From NCBI RefSeq assembly GCF_032477075.1, contig NZ_JAWDXO010000022.1, forward strand, positions 1 to 47,879: a DNA stretch of 47,879 nt, written 5' to 3'. Made by a program: the position numbers and the translations under genes. Shown in pieces: positions 23,151 through 32,481 of the stretch. Below the pieces are notes generated by a model, which was not told the origin of the DNA, ran no database searches, and saw only the letters and a list, made by a program, of their open reading frames with translations. Position 1 is the stretch's first letter; each line of letters opens with the position of its first letter. Source of the DNA: Fusobacterium sp. GTDB lineage: Bacteria; Fusobacteriota; Fusobacteriia; Fusobacteriales; Fusobacteriaceae.

Positions 23151-25013
23151 CTATTCTTTATATGCTATCCAGTTTATATTTTCTAACTCTTCAAATTCTT
23201 CAATAGGCATAGGCTTATAAAATATATATCCCTGTATCAAATCACATTCTATTTCTCTCAAAAAATCTACCTGTTCCTGTTTTTCTATTCCTTCAGCTAC
23301 TGTTTTCATGTTAAGGTCTTTAGCTAAATTTATTATTCCTTTTATAATGATTTTTTCTCTTTTATTATTTTCACTTTCATTGAAAAATAAAGAATCTATT
23401 TTAAGGCTATCTACTTTCATATCTTTCAATGCGTTCAAAGAAGAATATCCATTTCCAAAATCATCTATTGAACATAAGAAACCATTCATATGGAGTTTAT
23501 CTATTGTTTCTTTCACTCTTTTTATATCATTAAAGATAGCTGATTCAGTAAACTCAATTATTACTATATTATCTGGAATTGTATATTTCTTTTTTATTTT
23601 ACTGTATACTTCTATAAAATCCAAACTATAAAACTGCATCTTAGATACATTAACTGAAACTGAAAGTACTCTTTTATGTTCCTTCATTTGTTTTTCCAGC
23701 CATTGACATGTTTTTTCAAAGACATATTGATCTAAAACACTTATTAGTAAATCTTTTTCAAGAATCGGAATAAAAAGTCCTGGTGATATTAATTTTCCAA
23801 AAGAATCTTTCCATCTTACCAAGGCTTCTACATTTCTTATTTTATTTTCTTTCAATTCTACTTTAGGTTGAAAATACACTATAAATTCTTCATTTTCTAT
23901 TGCTTTCAAAACATTATCTCTTATATAATTTTCTTCTCTCATTTTGTTTCTTATGCTTTCATTATAAAAAGCATAATTAACCACTTGTCCTTTTATTGTT
24001 TTTTGAGCAAAGTTAGCTTTATCTATTAATTCAGCTATTTTCATTTCTTCATTTATATCTTCAAGACAGCATATACCATAATATATAGCCGCATTATAAC
24101 GTTCATTACTTTTTTCAACAATTTTTTTAAGTTTTTCATCTATATATTTTTGACGTTCTATAAGTTCAGCTTTATCATTGTATCTTCTTAAAACAACAAA
24201 TCTATCAGCAGAAACTCTTCCAAATGTTTCTTTTTTTCCCATATCTTCTTTTAATAGACCATTGTACTCTTTCAATATATAATCCCCAAATTTATATCCC
24301 AAAACATCATTACAATATTTAAAATTTTCAAAATCTAGATAAAAAATTGCAAATTTAATTTCTGGATTTTCTTTTATTAAAACTTCTGCATCTAACTTAA
24401 ATTTTTTTAAATTTCCATCTCCTGTCAATTCATCTTTATACACAATATCCTTAAGTTTTTCATTCACTTTTTCTAAAAAAGCCTGATTTTTAGTATGCAT
24501 TATAAAAATACTCAGCCATGTAATTAAAGAAGATACAGATAGAAGTATTATCAATAATGTGAGATAAGTTGTTTGCTTTCTTGTATATTTTTCTCCAGAA
24601 AAAACTGTATTATTTGCAAGTTCAAAAAAATCTTCACTTGCTTTTAAAAGTTTTGAAGTATCTCTTCCTTTTCTTACATCATAGATATCATTTTTTATTA
24701 ATTCCCATTTTATATTTAAATTTTTCAAGTTTTCTGTATAAACACTGTCTTTCTCTATATAAGGAAGTCCATATTTTCCTTTTCCTGTTGAAAGATCATA
24801 TAAAATATCATCAATATATTTTAACAGTTCATCATTTCCTTTATGATTACTCTCTAATTTAAATATTCTTTGAGATGCTCCTCTTACTATTCCAAGGTAA
24901 TTAATCCAATGTCCATATTTTTGAATTTGCATAATAGAGTTTATTGATACCAGACATACTGCTCCTAATAAAATGAAAAAAATAGATCTCATAAATTTTT
25001 TATTTTTTACCAT
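23151..25013 (-). CDS. Membrane c-di-GMP phosphodiesterase (degenerate GGDEF + EAL)
   Basis: A 620-residue protein with a first membrane helix (about 8-28), an extracytoplasmic sensor region (30-150), a second membrane helix (about 150-172), a GGDEF-like domain (190-350) and an EAL domain (360-610). The GGDEF site is changed to SADRF, so cyclase activity is unlikely. The EAL domain keeps its catalytic set: EALVRW, VNVS, IEFTES, IDDFGNGYSSL, LKIDS, VAEGIE and IQGY. It should therefore hydrolyse c-di-GMP, with the GGDEF half as a possible GTP- or ligand-sensing part. The outer region may sense a periplasmic signal. The gene is alone and ends at a shared terminator with argG. Confidence 0.9.
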   Translation of the reverse strand: MVKNKKFMRSIFFILLGAVCLVSINSIMQIQKYGHWINYLGIVRGASQRIFKLESNHKGNDELLKYIDDILYDLSTGKGKYGLPYIEKDSVYTENLKNLNIKWELIKNDIYDVRKGRDTSKLLKASEDFFELANNTVFSGEKYTRKQTTYLTLLIILLSVSSLITWLSIFIMHTKNQAFLEKVNEKLKDIVYKDELTGDGNLKKFKLDAEVLIKENPEIKFAIFYLDFENFKYCNDVLGYKFGDYILKEYNGLLKEDMGKKETFGRVSADRFVVLRRYNDKAELIERQKYIDEKLKKIVEKSNERYNAAIYYGICCLEDINEEMKIAELIDKANFAQKTIKGQVVNYAFYNESIRNKMREENYIRDNVLKAIENEEFIVYFQPKVELKENKIRNVEALVRWKDSFGKLISPGLFIPILEKDLLISVLDQYVFEKTCQWLEKQMKEHKRVLSVSVNVSKMQFYSLDFIEVYSKIKKKYTIPDNIVIIEFTESAIFNDIKRVKETIDKLHMNGFLCSIDDFGNGYSSLNALKDMKVDSLKIDSLFFNESENNKREKIIIKGIINLAKDLNMKTVAEGIEKQEQVDFLREIECDLIQGYIFYKPMPIEEFEELENINWIAYKE

Positions 25014-25145
25014 CTTTACCCCTTATTTTATTAATGACATTTTAAAATAACCCTCTTTAATTTTGAAATATATTCTTCTTACTATAATAATACTATTTAA
25101 CCCCAATTTTTTCAATGCTTTTTTATTTTTAATACATAATTTTTG

Positions 25146-25188
25146 AAATAAAAAAAGAAGGCAGTTTTTATTCTTTTTATCTACCTTC
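25146..25188 (-). terminator. Terminator after the rlmCD-like gene
   Basis: On the minus strand GAAGGTAG (25188-25181) pairs imperfectly with CTGCCTTC (25164-25157), followed by a long T run (25156-25146). Confidence 0.65.
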
Positions 25189-25210
25189 GTTCTCTTAAAC
25201 TTTTTGTATT

Positions 25211-26566
25211 TTATTTAATAAATCTCCCCACTATCTCTGTATGGGCTGTCCCTGGAAACATATCCACAGGCTGTACTTTTTCAAGAGTATACCCCTGTCT
25301 GCTTAGTATCTCAGCATCTCTGGCAAAAGTAGATGGATTACAGGAAATATATACTATCTCTTTTATATTGCTCTCTGCTACTTTCAGCAAACTGCTTTCT
25401 TCTATTCCCTTTCTAGGTGGGTCAAAGATAATTGCATCTATCTTTTCTCCTTTTTTTATGAGTTCAGGCAGTTTATCTTCTACAGCTCCATTTATAAATT
25501 CTATATTACTTATCCCATTTTCTTTAGCTGTTTTTATTCCATCATTAGTTGCTGACTGAACTAATTCTATTGCAAATACTTTTTTAGCTTTTTTAGAAAG
25601 TATCATTGCAAGAGTTCCAGTTCCAGAATAAGCATCTACTATATTTTTATTTTCAATATCTTTAAAATAATTTACTGCTGTATTATATAATTTCCTAGTT
25701 TGAGGGAGATTTATTTGGAAAAAAGAAAGTGGTGAGATGTTAAAACTTATTCCATCAATCTCTTCTGTTATAGTTTTTTCTCCCCATATAAATATATTTT
25801 TTTCACCTAAAGCAACATTAGTTCTTTTTGGATTTAAAGAAATATAAATAGACTTTATTTCATCTATTTTATTTTTAAGTTCCATAAGTATATCTTTGTA
25901 TCTTTTTTCAATCTTTACTGTATTTATAATAAGTACTAACATAGCTTCATTTTTAGAGTTTGTTCTTACCATTACATTTCTTAGTATTCCTTTATGTTCA
26001 TTCTCATCATATACGGAAACTTTTTCTCTGTTTAATATACTTTTCAGCTCTTTTATTATTTTATTTCCAAGCTTTGAATTAAGTATATTTTCCTCTACTT
26101 CAAAAATATCATGAGATTTTCTCTTAAAAAATCCACTTATGATTTCTCCTTTTGATATTCTGAATGGTTCTATTATTTTATTTCTATAATGATATGGATC
26201 TTCACTTCCAATTACATCTGCTACTGATATATTTTCTATTTTACCTATTTTTTTAAGAACATCTTCAACCATGAGTTTTTTATATTTCAATTGGGCATCA
26301 TATTTTAGCATTCCAAAATCACAGCCTTGAAAATCCTCAAAAGATATTTTATTTGTATCTTTTATTCTTTCTTCTCCTGCTGTAATTATTTCTTCGATTA
26401 ACCCTCTAGCATAAGTTTTTTTCACAGAAATTATTTTTACATTTAATATATCTCCAGGAACAGACATAGGAACAAATACTGCAAAATCATTATAGTATCC
26501 TAATCCTTCTCCTCCATTAACTATTTTATCTACTTTAAGTTCAATTATTTCAAACTTTTTTACCAT
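25211..26566 (-). CDS. 23S rRNA (uracil-5-)-methyltransferase, RlmCD/TrmA family
   Basis: A 451-residue RNA methyltransferase. An N-terminal TRAM-like domain (residues 1-60, GGEGLGYY...VPGDILNVKI) is followed by the central and SAM domains. DAYSGTGTLAMILSKKA is motif I. The catalytic pair is IFDPPRKGIEE and IVYISCNPSTFARD (nucleophilic Cys); MFPGTAHTEIVGRF gives the general-base Glu at the C-terminus. The N-terminal CGGC-type cysteine cluster for a 4Fe-4S centre in RumA is reduced to a single Cys in FQGCDFGML, so the cluster is probably absent. In Gram-positives one such enzyme (RlmCD) makes both m5U747 and m5U1939; which uridines are modified here is not known. Confidence 0.88.
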   Translation of the reverse strand: MVKKFEIIELKVDKIVNGGEGLGYYNDFAVFVPMSVPGDILNVKIISVKKTYARGLIEEIITAGEERIKDTNKISFEDFQGCDFGMLKYDAQLKYKKLMVEDVLKKIGKIENISVADVIGSEDPYHYRNKIIEPFRISKGEIISGFFKRKSHDIFEVEENILNSKLGNKIIKELKSILNREKVSVYDENEHKGILRNVMVRTNSKNEAMLVLIINTVKIEKRYKDILMELKNKIDEIKSIYISLNPKRTNVALGEKNIFIWGEKTITEEIDGISFNISPLSFFQINLPQTRKLYNTAVNYFKDIENKNIVDAYSGTGTLAMILSKKAKKVFAIELVQSATNDGIKTAKENGISNIEFINGAVEDKLPELIKKGEKIDAIIFDPPRKGIEESSLLKVAESNIKEIVYISCNPSTFARDAEILSRQGYTLEKVQPVDMFPGTAHTEIVGRFIK

Positions 26567-26587
26567 TTTTCCTCCAAAACAACATTT

Positions 26588-26848
26588 TTATTCTTCAATT
26601 TGGAAAAATTTTATGCTGTTAGATATTTCCATCTTGTTCTTAGTTCTCATTTCTTTTCCTATCTTTTCCAAGTCCACTTTAGAATCATACTCTATAATTT
26701 TTTTGTCCAGATCTTTCTCTACTGTTTCCAAGATTTTTCTATCAGTATTTATAGCCATTTCTAGTTTTGATATTTTTATCAGAAACATTCCATGTATAAG
26801 CCATACTATGACTATAATAATAAGTACACTAAAAAAAGTCTTTCTCAC
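26588..26848 (-). CDS. FtsL-like division protein
   Basis: An 86-residue bitopic protein: one membrane helix (about 6-27, FFSVLIIIVIVWLIHGMFLI), a coiled-coil stretch (about 30-62) and a short tail with YDSKVDLEKIGKEMR, where the DLEKIGKE element resembles the FtsL/DivIC consensus after the coiled coil. It starts at a GTG (26848), 2 nt after the rsmH stop. Its place right after rsmH matches ftsL in the classic division cluster, which is the main support. FtsL recruits the FtsQLB complex and septal synthase; the sequence alone would not prove it. Confidence 0.6.
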   Translation of the reverse strand: MRKTFFSVLIIIVIVWLIHGMFLIKISKLEMAINTDRKILETVEKDLDKKIIEYDSKVDLEKIGKEMRTKNKMEISNSIKFFQIEE

Positions 26849-26850
26849 TT

Positions 26851-27792
26851 TTATCCTATCCTTTCAACTACTCTCAATTTTGAAGAGTGAGCCCTATTAT
26901 TAAATTCTACTTCATTTCCCTCTGGAATAATAGGTTTCTTAGTTATTAATTTGACTTTAGCTTTGCCTCCACAGACACATATAGGAAGTCCTGGTGGACA
27001 TTTACAAGCAGTTGCTAAATCTTTAAATTTAGTTTTTACAAGTCTGTCTTCAAGGGAATGGAAAGTTATTATTCCTAATCTTCCTCCTATTTTTAAAGAA
27101 TCTACAGCCTTATCTATAGCTTTTTCTAATACTTCAAGTTCTCTGTTTACCTCTATTCTGATAGCTTGAAATGTTTTTTTAGCAGGGTGCTTTGCTGCTC
27201 TTTCTGGATAAGCTCTTTTTATTATAGCTACAAGTTCTCCTGTAGTTTCTATTTTCTTTATCTCTCTTGCTTCACAGATAAATTTTGCTATTCTTCTTGA
27301 ATTTCTCTCTTCTCCATATTCAAATAATATTTTCATAAGAGCTTCTTCACTGTATTCATTAACTACTTCATAGGCAGATAAAGAATTATTCTGATTCATT
27401 CTCATATCCAGTTTTGTATCATATCTATAAGAGAAGCCTCTTTCTGGATCATCTAGCTGTGTAGAGGAAACACCTATATCCATGAGTATTCCATCTATTT
27501 TATCATACCCTGCCATATATATAACTGTATCCAGATTTTCAAAGTTATTTTTAAAAACCTGCCATTTATTTCCATATTTTTCTAGTCTTTTTTTAGCAAA
27601 ATCTATTGCCTGCTGATCTTGATCTATAGAGATTAGTCTTCCTTTTTCAGAAAGCTCTTTCAATATTCCTTCAGAGTGACCTCCTCCTCCCAAAGTACAA
27701 TCAAGATAAATACCATTTTTATTTACAACAAGATTATCAATACTTTCTCTATATAATACAGGTATATGATATTCACTTATAATTTCTTCCAC
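26851..27792 (-). CDS. rsmH: 16S rRNA (cytosine(1402)-N4)-methyltransferase RsmH
   Basis: A 313-residue SAM enzyme that methylates N4 of C1402 in 16S rRNA, tuning decoding. IYLDCTLGGGGHSEGIL (about residues 29-45) is the SAM-binding motif; DGILMDIGVSSTQLDDPERG and the late IITFHSLEDRLVK are signatures of the family. A GTG start (27792) follows AGGAG. It leads the ftsL-like and RlmCD genes, separated from yggT by a terminator-like hairpin. Confidence 0.96.
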   Translation of the reverse strand: MEEIISEYHIPVLYRESIDNLVVNKNGIYLDCTLGGGGHSEGILKELSEKGRLISIDQDQQAIDFAKKRLEKYGNKWQVFKNNFENLDTVIYMAGYDKIDGILMDIGVSSTQLDDPERGFSYRYDTKLDMRMNQNNSLSAYEVVNEYSEEALMKILFEYGEERNSRRIAKFICEAREIKKIETTGELVAIIKRAYPERAAKHPAKKTFQAIRIEVNRELEVLEKAIDKAVDSLKIGGRLGIITFHSLEDRLVKTKFKDLATACKCPPGLPICVCGGKAKVKLITKKPIIPEGNEVEFNNRAHSSKLRVVERIG

Positions 27793-27824
27793 TCTATAAT
27801 CAACTCCTGTTTTACTATTTTTAA

Positions 27825-27863
27825 AATTATAAAAATAGAGAAGCTCTGCCAGCTTCCCTATTT
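27825..27863 (-). terminator. Terminator-like hairpin between yggT and rsmH
   Basis: AAATAGAGAAGCT (27833-27845) pairs with AGCTTCCCTATTT (27851-27863). On the minus strand a T-rich tail follows. It may end the rimO-pgsA-yggT transcript before rsmH. Confidence 0.6.
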
Positions 27864-27865
27864 AA

Positions 27866-28123
27866 TTAAAGCAGTATCATAAAAACTACTTTTCTCACTA
27901 TTCCAAAAAAGATATATGCTATTATAGGTGCTATATCCAGTCTAAAATTTCCCATTGGCAGCAATACTCTAAATGGTTTTAAAATAGGTTCAGTCAGATT
28001 ATAAACCAGTTCTGTAAATCCATTTGACGAATTAGGAGAAATCCACGAAAGTATTACTCTTATTAATATAAGGGTATTTATAACTGTTATTAATAAATCA
28101 AAAATTCTAATGAACATATACAT
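27866..28123 (-). CDS. yggT: YggT-family membrane protein
   Basis: An 85-residue membrane protein with two hydrophobic helices (about 8-28 and 62-80). The core RVILSWISPNSSNGFTELVY and NLTEPILKPFRVLLP is the YggT signature with its conserved N-x-T-E-P-x-L-x-P motif. YggT proteins are linked to envelope homeostasis and to division-site genes in many bacteria. It lies 38 nt after pgsA. Confidence 0.9.
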   Translation of the reverse strand: MYMFIRIFDLLITVINTLILIRVILSWISPNSSNGFTELVYNLTEPILKPFRVLLPMGNFRLDIAPIIAYIFFGIVRKVVFMILL

Positions 28124-28161
28124 AAATAAACGCTCCTTTTCTTAAGTTATTAAAAATTATT

Positions 28162-28695
28162 TTATTTTGAATTCATAAAATAATGTTTAGCTTTTGATGT
28201 ATATTCCCATCCAGACCATAAAGTCAAAATTATTGGTATAAGCATAAGATAAAAATTATACCATTGATTTCCTACTACAATCATTATTAGAATAACTATC
28301 ATCTGACTTGTTGTCTTATATTTTCCAAGTTTTCCTGCTGGAATAACCTCACCTTTAGCAGCAGCAAGCATTCTTATTCCACTTATAAGAAATTCTCTTG
28401 CTATTACTATTATTGACATCCAAGCTGGAATGTATCTCAGTTCAACAAAAAGCACCAGAGCGGAGATGACTAGTATCTTATCTGCCAATGGATCCATAAG
28501 TTTACCAAAGTCAGTTACTAAATTATACTTTCTAGCTAAATACCCATCAAAAAAATCTGTCAATGAAGCTACTACAAACAACGCAAAAGCTATCATTCTA
28601 TATACAAAACCTTCAGCGTTTGATTCCTGAAGAAAATATATGAAAGGCACAGCCAATACTAATCTTATAAAAGTTAACTTATTAGGTAAGTTCAT
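28162..28695 (-). CDS. pgsA: CDP-diacylglycerol--glycerol-3-phosphate phosphatidyltransferase
   Basis: A 177-residue membrane enzyme of the CDP-alcohol phosphotransferase family that makes phosphatidylglycerophosphate, the first step to phosphatidylglycerol and cardiolipin. The family motif D-x2-D-G-x2-A-R-x8-G-x3-D-x3-D is visible as LTDFFDGYLARKYNLVTDFG followed by KLMDPLADK (about residues 46-72). Four to five membrane helices are present. It is tightly spaced with rimO (29 nt) and yggT (38 nt). Confidence 0.95.
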   Translation of the reverse strand: MNLPNKLTFIRLVLAVPFIYFLQESNAEGFVYRMIAFALFVVASLTDFFDGYLARKYNLVTDFGKLMDPLADKILVISALVLFVELRYIPAWMSIIVIAREFLISGIRMLAAAKGEVIPAGKLGKYKTTSQMIVILIMIVVGNQWYNFYLMLIPIILTLWSGWEYTSKAKHYFMNSK

Positions 28696-28724
28696 AATTT
28701 GATATCCTCCATAGAATTTATTAT

Positions 28725-30062
28725 TTACTGCTCATTTTCAACTATTGGTCCTATAAAATCATAATCAAAATTTTGTTCTAACTTAACTTTGACTATTTCT
28801 CCAGGTTTTGCTGTTCCATCATTTGTAAGCACTTTGCCATCTATCTCAAGAGCTTGACCTTTTGTTCTTCCTTCCAATAAATATTCACTTTCAGAAGAAA
28901 CTCCATCTATCATTACTTCTACAACCTTTCCTAACATATTCCTGTTTTTATTTTCAGCAATTTTGCTTTGAAGATTTGTTATTTCTACCCATCTTTTTTC
29001 TTTTATTTCCTCTGGAACTTGATTTTCCATATCATAAGCCTTTGTATCTTCTTCTCTTGAATATTTAAAAACTCCAACATAATCAAATTTATATTCTTCA
29101 ATAAAAGCTTTAAGTTCTTCAAAATTTTCCTCAGTTTCACCTGGAAAACCAACTATAACTGCTGTTCTTATCACTGCATCTGGTATTTCTTTTCTTATTC
29201 TATTAAGTATTCCTTTAATATGGTCTCCAGATTTAGCTCTCCCCATCTGCTGAAGTATATTATCCGATATATGCTGAACAGGGATATCAAAATATTTACA
29301 TATTTTTTCCTCTGTCTTCATAACATCTATAAGTTCATCAGTAAGAGAATCTGGAAACATATAATAAGTTCTAAGCCATTTTAAACCATCTATTTTTACT
29401 AATTCTTTCATCAATCTTGCCAAAGACTTCTCTTTATATAAATCTATTCCATACTCAGTAGTTTCCTGAGCTAAAAGATTAAGTTCTCTCACTCCTGAAG
29501 CTACAAGTTTATTTGCTTCTTTAAGTATATCTTCGATAGTTCTGCTTCTCAAGTTTCCTCTTAATTGCGGAATTATACAGTAAGTGCATTTTCTATCACA
29601 GCCTTCTGCTATTTTTAAATAAGCTGTATGAGAAGCTGTAGTTAAAACTCTGTCAGTCTCAGAATCTGCTAAAAAATCCATTTTTGAACTTTCTACAACT
29701 CTTTTATCTGCCAGTACTTCTTCTATCACTTTTTCTATCTTATCAATTTCACCAGTTCCAATTACTGCATCAACTTCTGGGAGCTCTTTTAGTATTTCCC
29801 CTGCATATCTTTGTGCCAGGCATCCAGTTACTATTATTTTTTTCAAATTTCCATTTATTTTTAAATCACTAACTTCTAGGATAGTTTCAATTGATTCCTT
29901 TTTTGCATCTCCAATAAATCCACAGGTATTAACTATTATAATATCTGCTTCCCCCAATTCACTAGTTACTTCAAATCCTCTTTTGTTTACTAATATCCCA
30001 ATAAAATTCTCACTATCTACAAGATTTTTGCTGCATCCCAAGCTAATTAAAGCAAATTTCAT
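28725..30062 (-). CDS. rimO: Ribosomal protein S12 methylthiotransferase RimO
   Basis: A 445-residue radical SAM enzyme that methylthiolates an aspartate of ribosomal protein S12. The N-terminal UPF0004 domain supplies three cysteines (LGCSKNLVDSE, NTCGFIGDAKKESI, TGCLAQRY). The radical SAM cluster is CDRKCTYCIIP (about residues 155-165), and a C-terminal TRAM domain follows (about 385-440). The LGCSKN start and the GFIGDAKKES stretch favour RimO over MiaB. A hairpin separates it from pnp. Confidence 0.95.
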   Translation of the reverse strand: MKFALISLGCSKNLVDSENFIGILVNKRGFEVTSELGEADIIIVNTCGFIGDAKKESIETILEVSDLKINGNLKKIIVTGCLAQRYAGEILKELPEVDAVIGTGEIDKIEKVIEEVLADKRVVESSKMDFLADSETDRVLTTASHTAYLKIAEGCDRKCTYCIIPQLRGNLRSRTIEDILKEANKLVASGVRELNLLAQETTEYGIDLYKEKSLARLMKELVKIDGLKWLRTYYMFPDSLTDELIDVMKTEEKICKYFDIPVQHISDNILQQMGRAKSGDHIKGILNRIRKEIPDAVIRTAVIVGFPGETEENFEELKAFIEEYKFDYVGVFKYSREEDTKAYDMENQVPEEIKEKRWVEITNLQSKIAENKNRNMLGKVVEVMIDGVSSESEYLLEGRTKGQALEIDGKVLTNDGTAKPGEIVKVKLEQNFDYDFIGPIVENEQ

Positions 30063-30093
30063 TCTTCACCTCATCTATAAAATAACCTCATAC

Positions 30094-30129
30094 TAAAGAA
30101 AACACAGAAAAACATCTGTGTTCTCTTTG
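30094..30129 (-). terminator. Terminator of pnp
   Basis: AAAGAAAACACAGA (30095-30108) pairs with TCTGTGTTCTCTTT (30115-30128) with a 6-nt loop; on the minus strand the distal arm is T-rich. It lies 10 nt past the pnp stop. Confidence 0.7.
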
Positions 30130-30138
30130 TATAAAGAA

Positions 30139-32238
30139 CTAAATTTTCTTTTTACTTAAACTAATTTTTCCATTTTCAGTTGAAATAACTTTTACATCAA
30201 ATCTATCTCCAACTTTCAATACGTCTTCTACATTTGCTACTCTTTCATTTGAAATTTCAGAAACATGAAGAAGTCCTTCTTTTCCAGGAAGTATTTCCAT
30301 AAATGCTCCAAATTTAGCAATATTAACTACCCTTCCATTATATATTTCTCCTACTTCTACATCTTTTACAAAAGAATTTACTAGAGTAATAGTTTCTTTT
30401 AATACTTCTTCATCCTTAGAGAAGATAGAAACGCTACCATCATCACTGATATCAATAGTTGCCCCTGTTTTTTCTATAATTCCCTTTATATTTTTTCCAC
30501 CAGGTCCTATTAATGCAGCTATTTTATCTGTAGCTATCTTCATTTGATGAATTCTAGGTACATTAGGTCTAAGATCTGCTGGTTTAGAAATAGCATTATT
30601 CATTACAATTAATATTTCATTTCTAGCATCTAAAGCTTGTTTTAAAGCTATTCTCATTATTTCCTCTGTTATTCCTGTTATTTTAATATCCATTTGAAGA
30701 GCAGTTATACCTTTTTTAGTCCCTGCTACTTTGAAATCCATATCTCCCAGATGGTCTTCAAGTCCCATTATATCTGTTAATACAGTAAATTCTTCTCCTT
30801 CTTTAATAAGTCCCATAGCTATACCAGCTACATGTTCTTTAATAGGTACTCCTGCTGCCATAAGTGAAAGTGACCCTCCACAGATAGACGCCTGAGAAGA
30901 TGACCCATTTGATTCAGTTATTTCAGATACTACTCTTATAGTATAAGGAAAATCTTCTTCAGATGGAATTACATAACTAAGAGCTCTTTCAGCAAGAGAT
31001 CCATGTCCTAATTCTCTTCTTCCAGGTGAACCCATTCTTCCAGTTTCTCCTACTGAATATGGAGGAAAGTTATAATGAAGATAGAACTTTTTAAAATATT
31101 CTTTTTCTAAGTCATCAACTAATTGTTCATCTTCTTTAGTTCCCAGAGTTGTTACAACAATAGCTTGAGTTTCTCCTCTTGTAAACATTGCTGATCCATG
31201 GGGAATAGGAAGAACTTCTGTCTCAGCAAATAATGGTCTTATTTCAGTTGTTTTTCTTCCATCTACTCTATGTTTATTATAAAGAATAGCCTCTCTCACT
31301 AATTTTTTCATAAGATCGTGATAGTATCCTTTAAATTCTCCAATCACTTCCTCTGGAATCTCCTCTTCTTCAACACCTTCATAATTTGCAAGAATAAATG
31401 CTTCCATTAATTCTTCCTCTAATGAATCAACTGCTTCTTCTCTCGCTTTTTTACCTAAAGTAAGAACAGCAGATTTTAGTTTTTCCATTCCTTTTCCATC
31501 TATAAAATCTTTTACCAATGGTAAGACTTCTTTTTTAACAAAATCTATTTTTTCTTTCCCAATAGCTTTTGCAAATTCTTCCTGAAAAGCGCATATTTTT
31601 TTGATATTCTCATGAGCAAACATTATTGCAGCAAGCATAGTTTCTTCATCTAACTCTTTAGCTCCTGCTTCAACCATATTTACAGCATCTTTTGATCCTG
31701 CTACTGACAATTCCAGTTCACTTGTTTCTAGCTCTTCTGGAGTTGGATTTAAAATAAATTCTCCATTTTTATATCCCACTACAACACCTGCTACTGGTCC
31801 TAAAAATGGAAGATCTGAAAGCATAAGTGCCATTGAAGATCCTATTATTCCTAAATAATCAGGTGTATTTTTTTCATCATATGAAAATACAGTATTTACA
31901 ATGTGTACATCATGATTAAATCCTTCTGGAAACATTGGTCTTATAGGTCTATCTACAAGTCTTGCTGTCAATGTTGCATTTGTTGAAGGTCTTCCTTCTC
32001 TTTTATTAAATCCTCCTGGAAATTTTCCAGCAGCATAAAATTTTTCAATATAATCAACTGTTAAAGGAAAAAAATCAGCCCCTTTTCTTGGTTCTTTACT
32101 ACGGTTTACAGTACTTAGCAATACAGTTTCACCATATTGAACCATTACAGCTCCACAAGATTGTCTTGCTATTTTTCCAGTTGAAAAACTTAGCGTTCTC
32201 CCAGCTAGTTCTAATTCAACTTTTTTTTCATCAAACAT
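30139..32238 (-). CDS. pnp: Polyribonucleotide nucleotidyltransferase PNPase
   Basis: A 699-residue phosphorolytic 3'-5' exoribonuclease. Two RNase PH-like domains (about 5-225 and 310-545) are joined by a helical linker; FPGGFNKREGRPS and the later GRRELGHGSLAERAL and MDFKVAGTKKGITALQMD are canonical. A KH domain (IAALIGPGGKNIKGI, about 560-615) and an S1 domain (VGEIYNGRVVNIAKFGAF, about 625-695) end the protein. It is full length. It degrades RNA processively and is a likely degradosome partner. The leader may form a hairpin (32293-32332), and pnp is autoregulated in other bacteria. Confidence 0.97.
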   Translation of the reverse strand: MFDEKKVELELAGRTLSFSTGKIARQSCGAVMVQYGETVLLSTVNRSKEPRKGADFFPLTVDYIEKFYAAGKFPGGFNKREGRPSTNATLTARLVDRPIRPMFPEGFNHDVHIVNTVFSYDEKNTPDYLGIIGSSMALMLSDLPFLGPVAGVVVGYKNGEFILNPTPEELETSELELSVAGSKDAVNMVEAGAKELDEETMLAAIMFAHENIKKICAFQEEFAKAIGKEKIDFVKKEVLPLVKDFIDGKGMEKLKSAVLTLGKKAREEAVDSLEEELMEAFILANYEGVEEEEIPEEVIGEFKGYYHDLMKKLVREAILYNKHRVDGRKTTEIRPLFAETEVLPIPHGSAMFTRGETQAIVVTTLGTKEDEQLVDDLEKEYFKKFYLHYNFPPYSVGETGRMGSPGRRELGHGSLAERALSYVIPSEEDFPYTIRVVSEITESNGSSSQASICGGSLSLMAAGVPIKEHVAGIAMGLIKEGEEFTVLTDIMGLEDHLGDMDFKVAGTKKGITALQMDIKITGITEEIMRIALKQALDARNEILIVMNNAISKPADLRPNVPRIHQMKIATDKIAALIGPGGKNIKGIIEKTGATIDISDDGSVSIFSKDEEVLKETITLVNSFVKDVEVGEIYNGRVVNIAKFGAFMEILPGKEGLLHVSEISNERVANVEDVLKVGDRFDVKVISTENGKISLSKKKI

Positions 32239-32292
32239 AAATTCCTCCTATTATTTTCTTTTATCATCTTTGAAACTTAAAAAGTAAATAAT

Positions 32293-32332
32293 AAGGAGTA
32301 AAAGCAGAAATGCTGTTCACCTTTTACCTCTT
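32293..32332 (-). promoter_or_regulatory. Possible structured leader of pnp
   Basis: On the minus strand GGTAAAAG and CTTTTAC can pair around a small CAG/CTG stem, about 55 nt before the pnp start. In E. coli a leader stem cut by RNase III underlies pnp autocontrol; the resemblance here is structural only. Confidence 0.3.
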
Positions 32333-32481
32333 ACTACTTACAATCTTTTAAGTTTTAGTTTTCTAGTAATTATAACATTTTTACCACTAAAAATCAAATT
32401 TAAGATATTTCTTATTTTATTTATTATGAAAAATTGATATAATATAGATTATATATTAAAACATTACACTAGGAGGATTTC

